Shown: positions 16,932 to 25,940 of the stretch, one piece after another
Position numbering within the stretch: position 1 is the stretch's first letter
Layout of the letters: the number at the start of each line of letters is the position of its first letter
Origin: an uncultured Eubacterium sp.
Lineage (GTDB): Bacteria; Bacillota; Clostridia; Lachnospirales; Lachnospiraceae
Assembly: GCA_947178105.1 (NCBI GenBank)
Contig: CAMWXD010000026.1
Coordinates: forward strand, 1 to 53,213
Direction of reading: 5' to 3'
Length of the DNA stretch: 53,213 bases
Translations under genes and position numbers: made by a program
The notes under the pieces: model-generated
Seen by the model: only the letters and a program-made list of their open reading frames with translations
What the model was told of the DNA's origin: nothing
Database searches by the model: none

Positions 16932-17031
16932 CAGGCACCAACCAACCCTACTGAAATTGCCGTGTTTGTATTTCTGTCACAGTTATTAATGTTTTAGGAA
17001 GCTACTCTAAGAAAGAAAGGAGCCATCTACT

Positions 17032-18564
17032 TTGAAAGCCGTCATAGTAGAATGCAGTAACGGCGCTGCGGTGGCATTATGCGACGATGGGTCTTTCCGA
17101 AAGCTCAAAAATAAGGGCTATTCGATTGGCCAGGAGCTTCTGATCAAACAGAAGCACACACCAAACCGCATGGTGCAGAAGCTTTCCATCTGTGCTTCGC
17201 TGGCATTGGTTCTGTTATCTTTCGCTGGCATTGGATCCCACAGCTACGTAGAGCCTTATTCCTACGTCAGCTTGGACATCAATCCTTCTATTGAATATGC
17301 TTTAAACCGTTATGACAAGGTCATATCGGTTGCCGGCATCAATACCGAAGGGCAACAGGTTGTTTCATCCATAGAAGCTGATATCAAAAATCAGAATATT
17401 ACAACTGCATTAGGTGTAACCATCGGACAGTTAGAAAAAGAGCATTATATTATGCAGGAAACTTATAACCATGTTATCGTGAGCGTCTATTCGACCAACG
17501 ATACAAAAGCACAGTCTATTGCTTCCCGCGTAAATTCTTTTTCTGCTGAAAAATCAGATATCTGTTCGATCGATACGATTCCCGTATCAAAAGAAGTAAA
17601 GGATGACGCTGACTCTCTTGGCATTACCCCAGGAAAGCTTGCCCTCATTCACGCAGTTGCAGAGACTACTTCTGATTCCAATTTTGACGTATCCGAATGG
17701 ACGAACAAATCCGTCAGTGAATTGGAGACTACGATCCAACAGGCAAGCAGCCAGACTCCAGATTCCGGAGCCGAACCGGCGGCAGCAAATGTTGTGAACA
17801 GTGACTATTTAAGCAGCGTTCTGGATAACAATGCAGCAAACAAGCCAGAAAGCTCTACAGCCTCGGTTGTAGACGCTGAACAGGGAGCCGGCAGCGCTTC
17901 TGCTGACAAACAGACAACCACAACCGATGATACAACAACCGGTTCAGGTACAAGCGGCACCGCTTCTGCCCCAAAACCGGATAATTCAGGCAATACCATA
18001 GCGCCTGCCGCAAGCGGCAGTGCAGACAGTGCGCAAAAACCTGACGCCTCAAATCCGTCAGGCACAGGAAGCAGCACATCAAATCAGGATCAGACAAATA
18101 CTTCAGATAAGAATACCTCACCAGGCAAAGGCGATTCGAGCGGCACAAGTTCTACCAAACCTCCTGCTTCTTCGGATCAGACGAACAGCCCTGAAAAAGG
18201 AGATTCTTCTGACACAGGCAGCAGCAATGACAAAAACGATGCAATGACAGAAGACAGCTCCAATAAAAAGGATCCTTATCCGCTTCCAGATCAATCCGCA
18301 TCGGAAGAAACACCTCCGCAGGAAGATGCTTCTGGAAAAGTTGATCCTCCATCTAATGAAGGTTCTTCATCAAAAGACGATACTTCTACTGATGATACCT
18401 TAACGGATGATATTTTGCACGAAGATACATCCAGCAAAAATCATCCATATACAGACTCTTCTACGAGTCCGAACAATCCGGACAGCAACACACCGGATTC
18501 CGGCAGCCCGGACAGTGATACTGTTTCGGATGCCAACCTTCCAGATGATCCGTCTTACAACTAA
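17032..18564 (+). CDS. rsgI: RsgI-family membrane anti-sigma factor with low-complexity exterior
   Basis: 510-residue partner of SigI. The RsgI N-terminal domain at ~1-45 (MKAVIVECSNGAAVALCDDG) holds the sigma factor in the cytoplasm. A single membrane segment is at ~51-69, followed by the conserved outside domain YVSLDINPSIEYALNRYDKVISV. Asn84-Pro85 there is where RsgI proteins are reported to self-cleave. GITPGKLALIHAV closes the ordered part at ~200. The remaining ~280 residues are Ser/Thr/Asp/Pro/Gly-rich and disordered, with no carbohydrate-binding or catalytic module such as cellulolytic clostridia have. Translation starts at TTG (17032) after GAAAGGAG. A strong terminator follows at 18595-18647. 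Confidence 0.92.
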   Translation: MKAVIVECSNGAAVALCDDGSFRKLKNKGYSIGQELLIKQKHTPNRMVQKLSICASLALVLLSFAGIGSHSYVEPYSYVSLDINPSIEYALNRYDKVISVAGINTEGQQVVSSIEADIKNQNITTALGVTIGQLEKEHYIMQETYNHVIVSVYSTNDTKAQSIASRVNSFSAEKSDICSIDTIPVSKEVKDDADSLGITPGKLALIHAVAETTSDSNFDVSEWTNKSVSELETTIQQASSQTPDSGAEPAAANVVNSDYLSSVLDNNAANKPESSTASVVDAEQGAGSASADKQTTTTDDTTTGSGTSGTASAPKPDNSGNTIAPAASGSADSAQKPDASNPSGTGSSTSNQDQTNTSDKNTSPGKGDSSGTSSTKPPASSDQTNSPEKGDSSDTGSSNDKNDAMTEDSSNKKDPYPLPDQSASEETPPQEDASGKVDPPSNEGSSSKDDTSTDDTLTDDILHEDTSSKNHPYTDSSTSPNNPDSNTPDSGSPDSDTVSDANLPDDPSYN

Positions 18565-18594
18565 GACAGGATCTAAGGGTCTTTTTGAAAGCTC

Positions 18595-18647
18595 AAAAAG
18601 ACTGTCGTATGGTTCTGCTGTGCAGTCCCTGTTACGACAGTCTTTTT
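18595..18647 (+). terminator. rsgI terminator overlapping a competing hairpin
   Basis: Perfect 15-bp stem, 18595-18609 with 18633-18647, 23-base loop, ending in a T-run; the A-run on the other arm makes it usable from the minus strand too, where the CoA-transferase gene ends at 18666. A shorter hairpin (GTCTTTTTGA paired with TCAAAAAGAC, about 18579-18602) uses part of the same left arm, so only one of the two can form. Confidence 0.85.
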
Positions 18648-18665
18648 AGCTTTAAATATGATTGC

Positions 18666-20009
18666 TTATTTATTGCTTCTTCTCCAGATCTTCATTTTTT
18701 CCGCTTCCGCAATCAGCTCGTCACGGAAATCTGGATGTGCGATGGAAATGATCGCTTCTGCCTTCTCCCAGGTAGACAGCCCTTTCACATTTACGATACC
18801 AAATTCTGTTACCAGATAATGTGTATTTGCACGCGTATCTGTGACAATCGAACCAGGATTCAGCGTCGGCAGGATTCTGGATTTTACCTGTCCGTCTTTG
18901 GTCTTATACGTAGAAGAACAGCAGATAAAGCTCTTACCGCCCTTAGACAGATAGGCGCCTAATACAAAATCCAACTGTCCGCCTGCACCGCTGATATGCT
19001 TAATACCGGCCGACTCTGCGTTTACCTGCCCAAACAGGTCGATGTCTACCGCGTTATTGATCGACATAAAGTTGTCCAGCGCAGAAATCGAACGGATATC
19101 ATTCGTATAGCTGACTGGCGCACTCATAATTTCCGGGTTTTCATCCAGATAATCATACATCTTTTTCGTACCGCAGCCAAATGCAAACGCCTGGCGGAAC
19201 CGGTCAATATTTTTTCTGGAACCGTTGATTTTACCTGCTTTTGCGATATCTACAAATGCATCGACATACATTTCCGTATGTACGCCAAGATCTTTGAGAT
19301 CCGATTCTGCAATCAAAGACCCGACTGCGTTCGGCATACCGCCGATCCCAAGCTGCAAACAAGCCCCGTCCGGAATTTCATTTACAATTAACTTTGCAAC
19401 CGCTTTGTCTACTTCGCTTGCCGGCCCGCCGGCACCCATTTCCGCGATTGGCGGATTGCTGCCCTCTACGATGAAATCCACGTCTGAAATATGTACGCCG
19501 TTTTCGGTACCTCCCAGACAGCGCGGCATATTTTCATTCACCTCGACAATTACTGTCGCAGACGTCTCAACGACAGCCGCAAGATGGGACGCATTTGGCC
19601 CAAAATTAAAAAATCCATGCTTGTCCATCGGTGTAACCTGGAACATAGCAACCGCATTTTTCTTTGTATTCGGGTCGCGGTAATAACGCGGCAGCTCTGA
19701 ATAACGAATCGGCGCATAGTATGCGCATCCGCGGTTGATCAGCTTACGCTCAATACCAGACATATGCCAGGAGTTCCATGTAAAGTGCTCGCCTGCATCC
19801 TCACGCTCAAAAATAGCCGGCGTTTTTAATAAAATGCCGCCCCGTACATTGACATCCTTTAATTCGTCTGTACGCTTTGCAAGCGCCTTGTCCAATGCAT
19901 CCGCCGTCCCGTTGCACCAGCCGTAATCGATCCAGTCGCCTGAATGTACCGCTTTTACAGCTTCATCTGCTGATACAAGTTTCTTTTGATATTCTTCTGC
20001 GTATCCCAT
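18666..20009 (-). CDS. Butyryl-CoA:acetate CoA-transferase-like enzyme
   Basis: Acetyl-CoA hydrolase/transferase family protein, 447 residues, close in length to the butyryl-CoA:acetate or 4-hydroxybutyrate CoA-transferases of gut clostridia. It would move CoA from butyryl-CoA to acetate in the last step of butyrate formation. The family motif [25 protein letters not shown], the glycine loop [13 protein letters not shown] and the NAESAG segment with the expected catalytic glutamate are visible. Start ATG 20009 has AAGGAGGTCATC before it. It stands alone, with a candidate Rex operator upstream. The exact acyl substrate cannot be fixed from sequence; 4-hydroxybutyrate CoA-transferase is the main alternative. 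Confidence 0.88.
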   Translation of the reverse strand: MGYAEEYQKKLVSADEAVKAVHSGDWIDYGWCNGTADALDKALAKRTDELKDVNVRGGILLKTPAIFEREDAGEHFTWNSWHMSGIERKLINRGCAYYAPIRYSELPRYYRDPNTKKNAVAMFQVTPMDKHGFFNFGPNASHLAAVVETSATVIVEVNENMPRCLGGTENGVHISDVDFIVEGSNPPIAEMGAGGPASEVDKAVAKLIVNEIPDGACLQLGIGGMPNAVGSLIAESDLKDLGVHTEMYVDAFVDIAKAGKINGSRKNIDRFRQAFAFGCGTKKMYDYLDENPEIMSAPVSYTNDIRSISALDNFMSINNAVDIDLFGQVNAESAGIKHISGAGGQLDFVLGAYLSKGGKSFICCSSTYKTKDGQVKSRILPTLNPGSIVTDTRANTHYLVTEFGIVNVKGLSTWEKAEAIISIAHPDFRDELIAEAEKMKIWRRSNK

Positions 20010-20048
20010 GATGACCTCCTTCATGATACTATATGGTGTATTCCACTA

Positions 20049-20066
20049 TTGTGAATAGTTTAACGA
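20049..20066. promoter_or_regulatory. Candidate Rex (NADH/NAD sensor) operator
   Basis: TTGTGAATAGTTTAACGA matches the clostridial Rex consensus TTGTTAANNNNTTAACAA at 12 of 14 specified bases. It lies about 40 bases before the start codon of the CoA-transferase gene, where a repressor would block transcription. Rex control of fermentation and butyrate genes is established in clostridia; its action here is inference. Confidence 0.6.
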
Positions 20067-20131
20067 TAATTCTATACTATCATTTTTAAAAAAGATACGC
20101 AAGGCTTCCAACAAAAAATGGTTAAAAAACA

Positions 20132-20146
20132 GGTGTGAAAAGTAAC
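20132..20146 (+). repeat. Solitary copy of the MITE terminal repeat
   Basis: GGTGTGAAAAGTAAC is identical to the right terminal repeat of the MITE-like element at 40710-40875. No inverted partner lies within 170 bases on the left, so this is a lone or decayed end. Confidence 0.6.
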
Positions 20147-20198
20147 GTGAACAGTAACTATGCCCATACCATCTTATCGCTGCAAATAGCAGCAAAAA

Positions 20199-20234
20199 GG
20201 ACGTTTTGAAAATGCAATCATTTCCAAAACGCCC
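20199..20234 (-). terminator. Terminator of the 211-aa protein gene
   Basis: Arms 20199-20214 and 20219-20234 form a long stem (core CGTTTTG with CAAAACG). On the minus strand it is followed by TTTTTG, about 20 bases after the stop codon at 20255. Confidence 0.8.
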
Positions 20235-20254
20235 CTTCTTCTTTTTATTTCGGC

Positions 20255-20890
20255 TTATGCTTCTGTAGAAATCACTTTCTTAGAATCATAATAATCTTCA
20301 AACAAGTCCGTCACAGCCTTATGTGTCTGCTTAGAAATATCCGGAAGCTCTTTGCCCCAGGATTTTGTAGCCAGCTTATAGCCTTTTTCAAAAGCAGCCT
20401 GCATTTCTTTCATTTTTTCCACGTCATCTCCTGCGAGAGCGCTTGCAAAATCAAAGATGCGCTGTGAGGTCTGCTTTACGCCGTAATAACCGTCTTCTGA
20501 AATAAGCTCCTGTGCTTTTTGTTTTGCAGCAGCATCTACAGAGAAGCCACCCTTTGCCATCGTGCTCCAGAAATCATCATTTGCTTCTGAGAACTTCTTT
20601 GCCTGGCCAAAGAGCGATTTATTTACGATGTCAACCAACTGATTCTGTCTGTTTACTGCATCCTGTTTCATCTGTTTTACAAGCTCAGCACGTTTTTCCG
20701 CACTCATCTTATTGACTGAATAGGTTGCTTTGTCCTTTTTGTCAGAATCTTTCTCATATACGGCGCCAGTGGTACTGTTTTTATCCGTATCTTTTGTCGT
20801 TTCTGTCTTGCTGTCTGCTTTTGTTGTGCTGTTATATGCAGTTGCATATGTAGCAGCCGTAGTGTTAATATTTACTCCTATTTCGCTCAT
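20255..20890 (-). CDS. Conserved uncharacterised soluble protein (211 aa)
   Basis: No known function. The first ~60 residues are Thr/Ser/Lys/Asp-rich and look disordered (TTKADSKTETTKDTDKNSTT). The rest is mainly helical, with recognisable blocks MSAEKRAELVKQMKQDAVNRQNQLVDIV, WSTMAKGGFSVDAAAKQKAQELISEDGYYGVKQTSQRIFDFA and KSWGKELPDISKQTHKAV. From memory similar proteins are common in Lachnospiraceae, but no role is assigned. There is no classical signal peptide. ATG 20890 is preceded by GGAGGGAATCAGA; longer reading to 20938 has no better site. It is preceded by a hairpin-rich leader and followed by its own terminator, so it is a single-gene unit. Confidence 0.8.
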   Translation of the reverse strand: MSEIGVNINTTAATYATAYNSTTKADSKTETTKDTDKNSTTGAVYEKDSDKKDKATYSVNKMSAEKRAELVKQMKQDAVNRQNQLVDIVNKSLFGQAKKFSEANDDFWSTMAKGGFSVDAAAKQKAQELISEDGYYGVKQTSQRIFDFASALAGDDVEKMKEMQAAFEKGYKLATKSWGKELPDISKQTHKAVTDLFEDYYDSKKVISTEA

Positions 20891-21090
20891 TCTGATTCCC
20901 TCCATGATTTGTATGATGCGAAACCCGCCGGTTTCCATTCACTGGTATCCTTTCATGGCGGACCCGCCATGATGATGCAATTCCGTTTGCATGTCAGGCT
21001 CCCGGCACTTACAGCCGCCGCTTTGCCTCTCGCCGGACTGCATGATCATTGCCAGATACTTCCTGATTACTAGATATATCGGCGCTAACG
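20891..21090 (-). ncRNA. Hairpin-rich 5' leader, family unknown
   Basis: The 200 bases before the 211-aa gene contain, on the minus strand, an outer TCCGGC/GCCGGGA pairing around an AGCGGCGGCT-rich core (about 20992-21040), an ATGCAA/TTGCAT hairpin (about 20976-20993), and a perfect CATGGCGG/CCGCCATG hairpin with a 2-base loop (20954-20971). The GC content is well above that of neighbouring intergenic DNA. It could be a regulatory leader, or partly the terminator of the upstream MATE gene. I could not match it to a riboswitch class I know. Confidence 0.35.
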
Positions 21091-21099
21091 GTTATTTTC

Positions 21100-22470
21100 T
21101 TAAGCCGTTTGCAGATTTCTCTCATCTTTTTTTCGCTGCAGCGACTTCATCACACAGACATATGCAGGGATCAAAAACAAATCTGCAAAAACCCATGCCA
21201 CCGGGCTGGCAAAGCAGGCGCCAAGATAGCCGACCGCCGGCACAATAAACGCGCCTACCAACGCCCTTGCCACCATCTCGCAGACTCCAGCCATAATCGC
21301 CAGCTTGCTGTAGCCAAGCCCCTGGATCGTAAACCGCATAATATTTACAAGCCCCAGCGGGAAGTAGAACGCACTGCCTACCGTCAGGTACAGTTTTGCG
21401 TTAGCAAGTATCGTGACCTCGCTTGCGTCCAGAAACAGCAGCGCGATCTTTGAGCCGAACAAAAACAACACCAAAAATGCCAGCGCTGCATACACAAGTC
21501 CGATCATACAGCAGGACAGCACTCCTTTCGTCACCCGCTTTAGCTTTCCGGCGCCGAGATTCTGCCCCGCATAGGTCGACATTGTAGAACCCATAGCATC
21601 AAACGGGCAGCAGAAAAACATCCCTACTTTGTTTGCCGCAGTTACCGAAGCGACTGCCGTCGATCCAAGCGTATTGACCGCGGTCTGTAAGATCACGCTT
21701 CCTACCGCCGTAATCGTATACTGTAGCCCCATTGGGATTCCCATATTGCATAATTGTTTCATGCATTCTTTATCCGTCCTCCATTCTTCTTTCGATAAAT
21801 GGAGCACCTCATACTTTTTCCGAATATAAAGCAGGCATAGAATGCCGGAAATCCCCTGCGAGATGACCGTCGCCCATGCCGCTCCGGCAATTCCCATCTC
21901 AAAGATCAGGATCAATGCCAGATCCAGCACAATATTCAGCAAAGAAGAAATGACCAAAAACATCAGCGGGCTTTTGCTGTCACCCAGCGAGCGGATAAAC
22001 CCGGAAAGCAAATTATACAGATAAATCACAGGGATCCCTAAAAAGATCACAAAAATATACTGGTACGCTCCCATTCGGATATCCGAAGGCGTATGCATCC
22101 AATCCAGTATATTTTTGCATAACAGGCATACTACCGTAGTCATCACTGCTGCAAACACTGCCGCAAGCCAAATCCCGTTTGCCACATATTTTCTCAGATA
22201 ATGATAATCCTTTGCGCCAAACCGCTGTGCAACCGGAATCGCAAACCCATTGCAGATCCCCATGCAAAATCCGATCACCATAAAATTGATCGACCCGGTG
22301 GAGCCGACAGCCGCTAATGCCTGCACCCCTAAGAACTTCCCGACAATAATCGTGTCCATCATACTGTAAAACTGCTGAAACAGCATACCCAGCATAAGCG
22401 GTATAAAAAACGAAAGAATCAGCTTTATCGGTGACCCTTGCGTCATATCTTTACTTGCACTTTTCGCCAT
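21100..22470 (-). CDS. MATE-family multidrug/sodium antiporter
   Basis: Inner-membrane exporter of the MATE family, 456 residues and about 12 membrane segments in two MatE halves. Conserved openings are present in each half: SPIKLILSFFIPLMLGMLFQQFYSMMDTIIVGKFLG at the start, and IPMGLQYTITAVGSVILQTAVNTLGSTAVASVTAANKVG at the middle. Likely exports cationic toxins or metabolites using H+ or Na+. The substrate is unknown. ATG 22470 has GGAGGAAAATT upstream and begins with a typical KDMTQGSP lead. It follows mtnN on the same strand with a hairpin between, so partial co-transcription is possible. Confidence 0.92.
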   Translation of the reverse strand: MAKSASKDMTQGSPIKLILSFFIPLMLGMLFQQFYSMMDTIIVGKFLGVQALAAVGSTGSINFMVIGFCMGICNGFAIPVAQRFGAKDYHYLRKYVANGIWLAAVFAAVMTTVVCLLCKNILDWMHTPSDIRMGAYQYIFVIFLGIPVIYLYNLLSGFIRSLGDSKSPLMFLVISSLLNIVLDLALILIFEMGIAGAAWATVISQGISGILCLLYIRKKYEVLHLSKEEWRTDKECMKQLCNMGIPMGLQYTITAVGSVILQTAVNTLGSTAVASVTAANKVGMFFCCPFDAMGSTMSTYAGQNLGAGKLKRVTKGVLSCCMIGLVYAALAFLVLFLFGSKIALLFLDASEVTILANAKLYLTVGSAFYFPLGLVNIMRFTIQGLGYSKLAIMAGVCEMVARALVGAFIVPAVGYLGACFASPVAWVFADLFLIPAYVCVMKSLQRKKDERNLQTA

Positions 22471-22505
22471 AATTTTCCTCCGAAAGCATTTCCCAAAACG
22501 CACCG

Positions 22506-22554
22506 ATGCCCCATACAGACAGAACGTACTTTCCTTTCTGACTGTATGGGGCAT
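22506..22554 (-). terminator. Long hairpin between mtnN and the MATE gene
   Basis: 19-base arms (22506-22524 and 22536-22554) pair with one mismatch around an 11-base loop. There is no strong T-run, so it may reduce rather than stop transcription into the MATE gene. Confidence 0.6.
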
Positions 22555-22588
22555 GGATGTTTTGACTATCAAAAACTTCTCAACATGC

Positions 22589-23284
22589 TCAAAATGACTT
22601 TACGAATTCAGATACCATCTTCGCACAATGCTCCGCCGCCTGGTTCTCAAACGTTGGATAATCCATCTGTGCAGAACCGTCAGCTTTATCTGAAATCGCG
22701 CGCACCACAACAAACGGAATCTTATTCAGTACTGCCGCCTGCGCAATCGATGCCCCTTCCATCTCGGCACAATCCCCATGAAACTCAGAAATTAAATAAT
22801 CTTTTACTTTTGCATCAGAAATAAACTGATCGCCGCTGACAACACACCCTTTTACAATATTGACGTCTGGATTGGCGCGTTTGCAGGCATCGGCAACCGC
22901 ATCTGCCATAACAGCGTCTGCTGTAAACTCCCTGCTTTCAAACCCAGGCACCGTGCCGACCTGGTATCCAAATATTGTAACATTCACATCATGCTGGATC
23001 GCCTTTTCTGATACAAGGATATCTCCTATATTCAAATCTGCATTTAAAGAACCTGCCACTCCTGTGTTTAATACATGCGTGATTTCAAACAGATCCGCCA
23101 GTATCTGCACACACATCGCAGCGTTTACTTTTCCAATGCCGCACTGCACGACCACTGCCTGCTTCCCATGCAGCGTCCCCTCATAAAAATCCATTCCCGC
23201 TTTTGTCACTACCTTGTCGACTTCCATAGCTTCTTTTAATGCGGATACTTCCGTCTCCATAGCCCCGATAATCCCTAACTTCAT
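22589..23284 (-). CDS. mtnN: 5'-methylthioadenosine/S-adenosylhomocysteine nucleosidase
   Basis: 231-residue MTA/SAH nucleosidase (Pfs). It cleaves S-adenosylhomocysteine to adenine and S-ribosylhomocysteine, the substrate of the LuxS enzyme encoded just upstream, and also recycles methylthioadenosine. Conserved blocks: MKLGIIGAMETEVSAL at the N-terminus, VVQCGIGKVNAA, NTGVAGSLN, and VVSGDQFISD followed by EMEGASIAQ with the purine-binding Met-Glu. The catalytic aspartate region AISDKADGSA is intact. Strong AAGGAGGAG ribosome site; 42 bases after luxS. Confidence 0.96.
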   Translation of the reverse strand: MKLGIIGAMETEVSALKEAMEVDKVVTKAGMDFYEGTLHGKQAVVVQCGIGKVNAAMCVQILADLFEITHVLNTGVAGSLNADLNIGDILVSEKAIQHDVNVTIFGYQVGTVPGFESREFTADAVMADAVADACKRANPDVNIVKGCVVSGDQFISDAKVKDYLISEFHGDCAEMEGASIAQAAVLNKIPFVVVRAISDKADGSAQMDYPTFENQAAEHCAKMVSEFVKSF

Positions 23285-23326
23285 CGCAATTCTCCTCCTT
23301 GTGCCGTATATATTCTGCGGCGTGTC

Positions 23327-23806
23327 CTACTGCGGATACACCAAACGGGAATCATCGATCCCATACAGTACTTCCTCCAGATATTTTTTCGCTAGGTAAT
23401 TTGCCATGCCCAAATTCATATCCAGATAGTTGCCGCAGTCTTTTGGGCTTGCTCCCGGCACCTCATCCTTATAATCCCTTATAAACTCAAACATTGCCGT
23501 AACCAGGCTTACAATGTCCCTGGACTCATAGTCTCCCGCCAGCAGCAGATAAAAGCCTGTCCGGCAGCCCATCGGACCAAAATACACTGTCTGATCCTTA
23601 TACTGCGGGTCATTGCGCAAATACGTAGCAGCCAGATGCTCGATCGTATGCACTTCGGCTGTATTCATGACCGGCTCCTCGTTCGGCGAAGTCATGCGCA
23701 GGTCAAACGTCGTAATAACACTGTCTCCGACATGATCCTTTCTGGACACATAGACGCCCGGCTGCAATTTGATATGGTCGATCGTAAAACTCGCTATTTT
23801 TTCCAT
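23327..23806 (-). CDS. luxS: S-ribosylhomocysteine lyase (AI-2 synthesis)
   Basis: 159-residue LuxS. It splits S-ribosylhomocysteine to homocysteine and DPD, the precursor of autoinducer 2, thereby closing the activated methyl cycle. The metal site is complete: HTIEH (His-x-x-Glu-His) and the GPMGCRTGFYLL cysteine. ATG 23806 begins the conserved MEKIASFTIDHIKLQPGVYVSRKD sequence and has a GGGG-type ribosome site about 12 bases upstream; the longer in-frame reading to 23902 would overlap the promoter. It forms a unit with mtnN. Confidence 0.96.
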   Translation of the reverse strand: MEKIASFTIDHIKLQPGVYVSRKDHVGDSVITTFDLRMTSPNEEPVMNTAEVHTIEHLAATYLRNDPQYKDQTVYFGPMGCRTGFYLLLAGDYESRDIVSLVTAMFEFIRDYKDEVPGASPKDCGNYLDMNLGMANYLAKKYLEEVLYGIDDSRLVYPQ

Positions 23807-23873
23807 AATACCATTTCCCCTTTCCAAACATGTGTCAGATTTTTTGCATCGCATAGATACAGAACTATCCTCT

Positions 23874-23902
23874 ACACTATCGAAATCCAGAGCAAAAGTC
23901 AA
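23874..23902 (-). promoter_or_regulatory. luxS-mtnN promoter candidate
   Basis: On the minus strand TTGACT (23897-23902), 17 bases, then TAGTGT (23874-23879). The -35 box is strong and the -10 box poor. Confidence 0.5.
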
Positions 23903-23911
23903 GCAGATTTA

Positions 23912-23944
23912 TAAAAAAAGCCAGCCCATATGCCTTCGGCTGGC
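23912..23944 (-). terminator. trp operon terminator
   Basis: GCCAGCC (23938-23944 on the complement) pairs with GGCTGGC (23920-23926), followed on the minus strand by seven T. It lies 26 bases after the trpA stop. Confidence 0.9.
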
Positions 23945-23969
23945 TTTCTTGATTTCCTGTTTTGCCTGT

Positions 23970-24740
23970 CTAACGTATTGCGTCCTTCATATGCTTCACA
24001 TACGATGCTACATGCGGGACACAGTCCTCTCCATACTGTCCGCATAATGCCACGATCGCAGATCCTACAATCACGCCGTCTGAGACCTCTGCCATCTGCG
24101 CTGCCTGCTGCGGCGTAGAGATTCCGAATCCAACCGCGCACGGAAGCTGTGTCTCTTCCTTTACGACCTGTATCATCGCGCCGATATCCGTCGTAATCTC
24201 GCTTCGCGCCCCGGTGACACCAAGAGACGATACACAGTAAAGAAATCCTTTTGCTTCTTTTGCAATCATGCGGATGCGTTCATGCGAAGTCGGCGCAATC
24301 ATAGAAATCAGCGCCAGACCATACTGGCCGCAAATCCCGTCAAACTCCTCCTTTTCCTCATATGGAATATCCGGCAGTATCAGCCCGTCAATGCCAAGCT
24401 GCGCCGCCCTTTCGATAAACCGCTGCGCGCCATAGGAGAACACGACATTCGCATAAGTCATAAACACCAGCGGAATCTGCGTATGTTTACGGATCTCATC
24501 CACCATTTCAAAAATCTGGTCTGTCGTAACGCCCGCGTTTAATGCACGCAGGCTTGCCTGCTGGATCACTGGCCCTTCGGCCGTAGGATCTGAAAACGGG
24601 ATGCCAAGCTCAATCAGGTCGGCTCCTGCCTCCTCCATGGCATAGACCAACCGCTTTGTTGCCTCCAAAGACGGATCCCCGCAGGTTATAAACGGAATAA
24701 ACGCTTTCCCATGTTCAAATGCATGTTTGATCTTATTCAT
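23970..24740 (-). CDS. trpA: Tryptophan synthase alpha subunit
   Basis: 256-residue alpha chain, which cleaves indole-3-glycerol phosphate to indole and glyceraldehyde 3-phosphate and channels indole to TrpB. Family features: [48 protein letters not shown] with the catalytic glutamate, [12 protein letters not shown] with the catalytic aspartate, and the phosphate-binding GFGIS and VIVGSAIV loops. ATG 24740 overlaps the trpB stop by 8 bases, so translation is coupled. It is the last gene of the trp operon. Confidence 0.97.
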   Translation of the reverse strand: MNKIKHAFEHGKAFIPFITCGDPSLEATKRLVYAMEEAGADLIELGIPFSDPTAEGPVIQQASLRALNAGVTTDQIFEMVDEIRKHTQIPLVFMTYANVVFSYGAQRFIERAAQLGIDGLILPDIPYEEKEEFDGICGQYGLALISMIAPTSHERIRMIAKEAKGFLYCVSSLGVTGARSEITTDIGAMIQVVKEETQLPCAVGFGISTPQQAAQMAEVSDGVIVGSAIVALCGQYGEDCVPHVASYVKHMKDAIR

Positions 24741-25923
24741 ATACTTCCTCTCCTCTATAACGTGCGATTGCCGCACAGTCTTTGTCTCCGCGCCCGGATA
24801 TATTGATGACGATGATTTCCTCCTTTTTCATGGACGGTGCAATCCTGATCGCATGTGCGACTGCATGTGCGCTTTCGATCGCAGGGATAATGCCTTCGGT
24901 ACGGGATAAATATTCAAACGCCCGCACTGCTTCTTCATCGGTTACCGCGACATATTCCGCCCTTTTCGTATCGTACAGCTTCGCATGTTCCGGCCCGATC
25001 CCCGGATAATCCAGCCCGGCGGAAATTGAATATACCGGCGCAATCTGTCCGTATTCATCTTGGCAAAAATATGACTTCATGCCATGGAAAATGCCCGGCT
25101 TTCCCGTCGCGATCGTCGCTGCGGTTTCCGACGTATGGACGCCGCGCCCGGCAGCCTCGCATCCGATCAGCCGCACCTGCGTATCCTCAATAAAATCATA
25201 AAATGCGCCCATTGCATTGGAGCCCCCGCCGACACATGCCATTACAATATCCGGCAGTCTGCCTTCCTTTTCCATCATCTGGCTGCGGATTTCCCTGGAA
25301 ATCACCGCCTGAAAATCCCTGACAATCATTGGGAACGGATGCGGCCCCATCACAGAGCCGATTAAATAATGCGTATCGTCGATCCGCTTCGTCCATTCAC
25401 GCAGCGCTTCTGAAACAGCATCCTTTAAGGTGCCTGTACCAGAAGCCACCGGATGGACTTTGGCGCCAAGCAGGCGCATACGGTATACATTCAGCGCCTG
25501 CCGCCGGGTATCCTCTTCTCCCATAAATACTTCGCATTCCATCCCCATCAAGGCTGCGACTGTCGCCGTAGCAACCCCGTGCTGCCCGGCGCCCGTCTCT
25601 GCGATAACCCTGGCTTTTCCCATTTTCTTAGCCAGCAGGCACTGCCCAAGTACATTGTTGATCTTGTGCGAACCGGTATGGTTTAAATCTTCCCGTTTTA
25701 AATAGATCTTTGCCCCTCCCAGGTCCTCCGTCATATGCGCCGCATACGTAAGCCGGGATGGCCTTCCGGCATAATCGTGATATAATTCCTCCAGCTCCCG
25801 TTTAAATTCCGGGTCGTTTTTATATTGTTCATAAGCCTGTTCCAGCTCTGTGACCGCATTCATAAGTGTCTCTGGTATATATTGGCCACCATGATTTCCA
25901 AACCTTCCGTTTTGATTTGACAT
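24733..25923 (-). CDS. trpB: Tryptophan synthase beta subunit
   Basis: 396-residue PLP enzyme joining indole and serine to make tryptophan. PLP-binding lysine lies in [36 protein letters not shown] and the phosphate loop [10 protein letters not shown] are intact. The C-terminal [13 protein letters not shown] is typical of TrpB1. GGAGCATAAA ribosome site; 17 bases after trpF and overlapping trpA. Confidence 0.98.
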   Translation of the reverse strand: MSNQNGRFGNHGGQYIPETLMNAVTELEQAYEQYKNDPEFKRELEELYHDYAGRPSRLTYAAHMTEDLGGAKIYLKREDLNHTGSHKINNVLGQCLLAKKMGKARVIAETGAGQHGVATATVAALMGMECEVFMGEEDTRRQALNVYRMRLLGAKVHPVASGTGTLKDAVSEALREWTKRIDDTHYLIGSVMGPHPFPMIVRDFQAVISREIRSQMMEKEGRLPDIVMACVGGGSNAMGAFYDFIEDTQVRLIGCEAAGRGVHTSETAATIATGKPGIFHGMKSYFCQDEYGQIAPVYSISAGLDYPGIGPEHAKLYDTKRAEYVAVTDEEAVRAFEYLSRTEGIIPAIESAHAVAHAIRIAPSMKKEEIIVINISGRGDKDCAAIARYRGEEVYE

Positions 25924-25940
25924 TTTATGCTCCTCTCTGT

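Noticed and set aside
20049-20156. Short MITE bounded by GTGAATAG and GTGAACAG
   Set aside because: The left end lacks the terminal repeat, and the 7 of 8 match is likely chance.
20891-21090. Cyclic-di-GMP or SAM riboswitch
   Set aside because: Despite an AGGCAAAGC-like word, the expected receptor loops and helices of these classes are not present in order.
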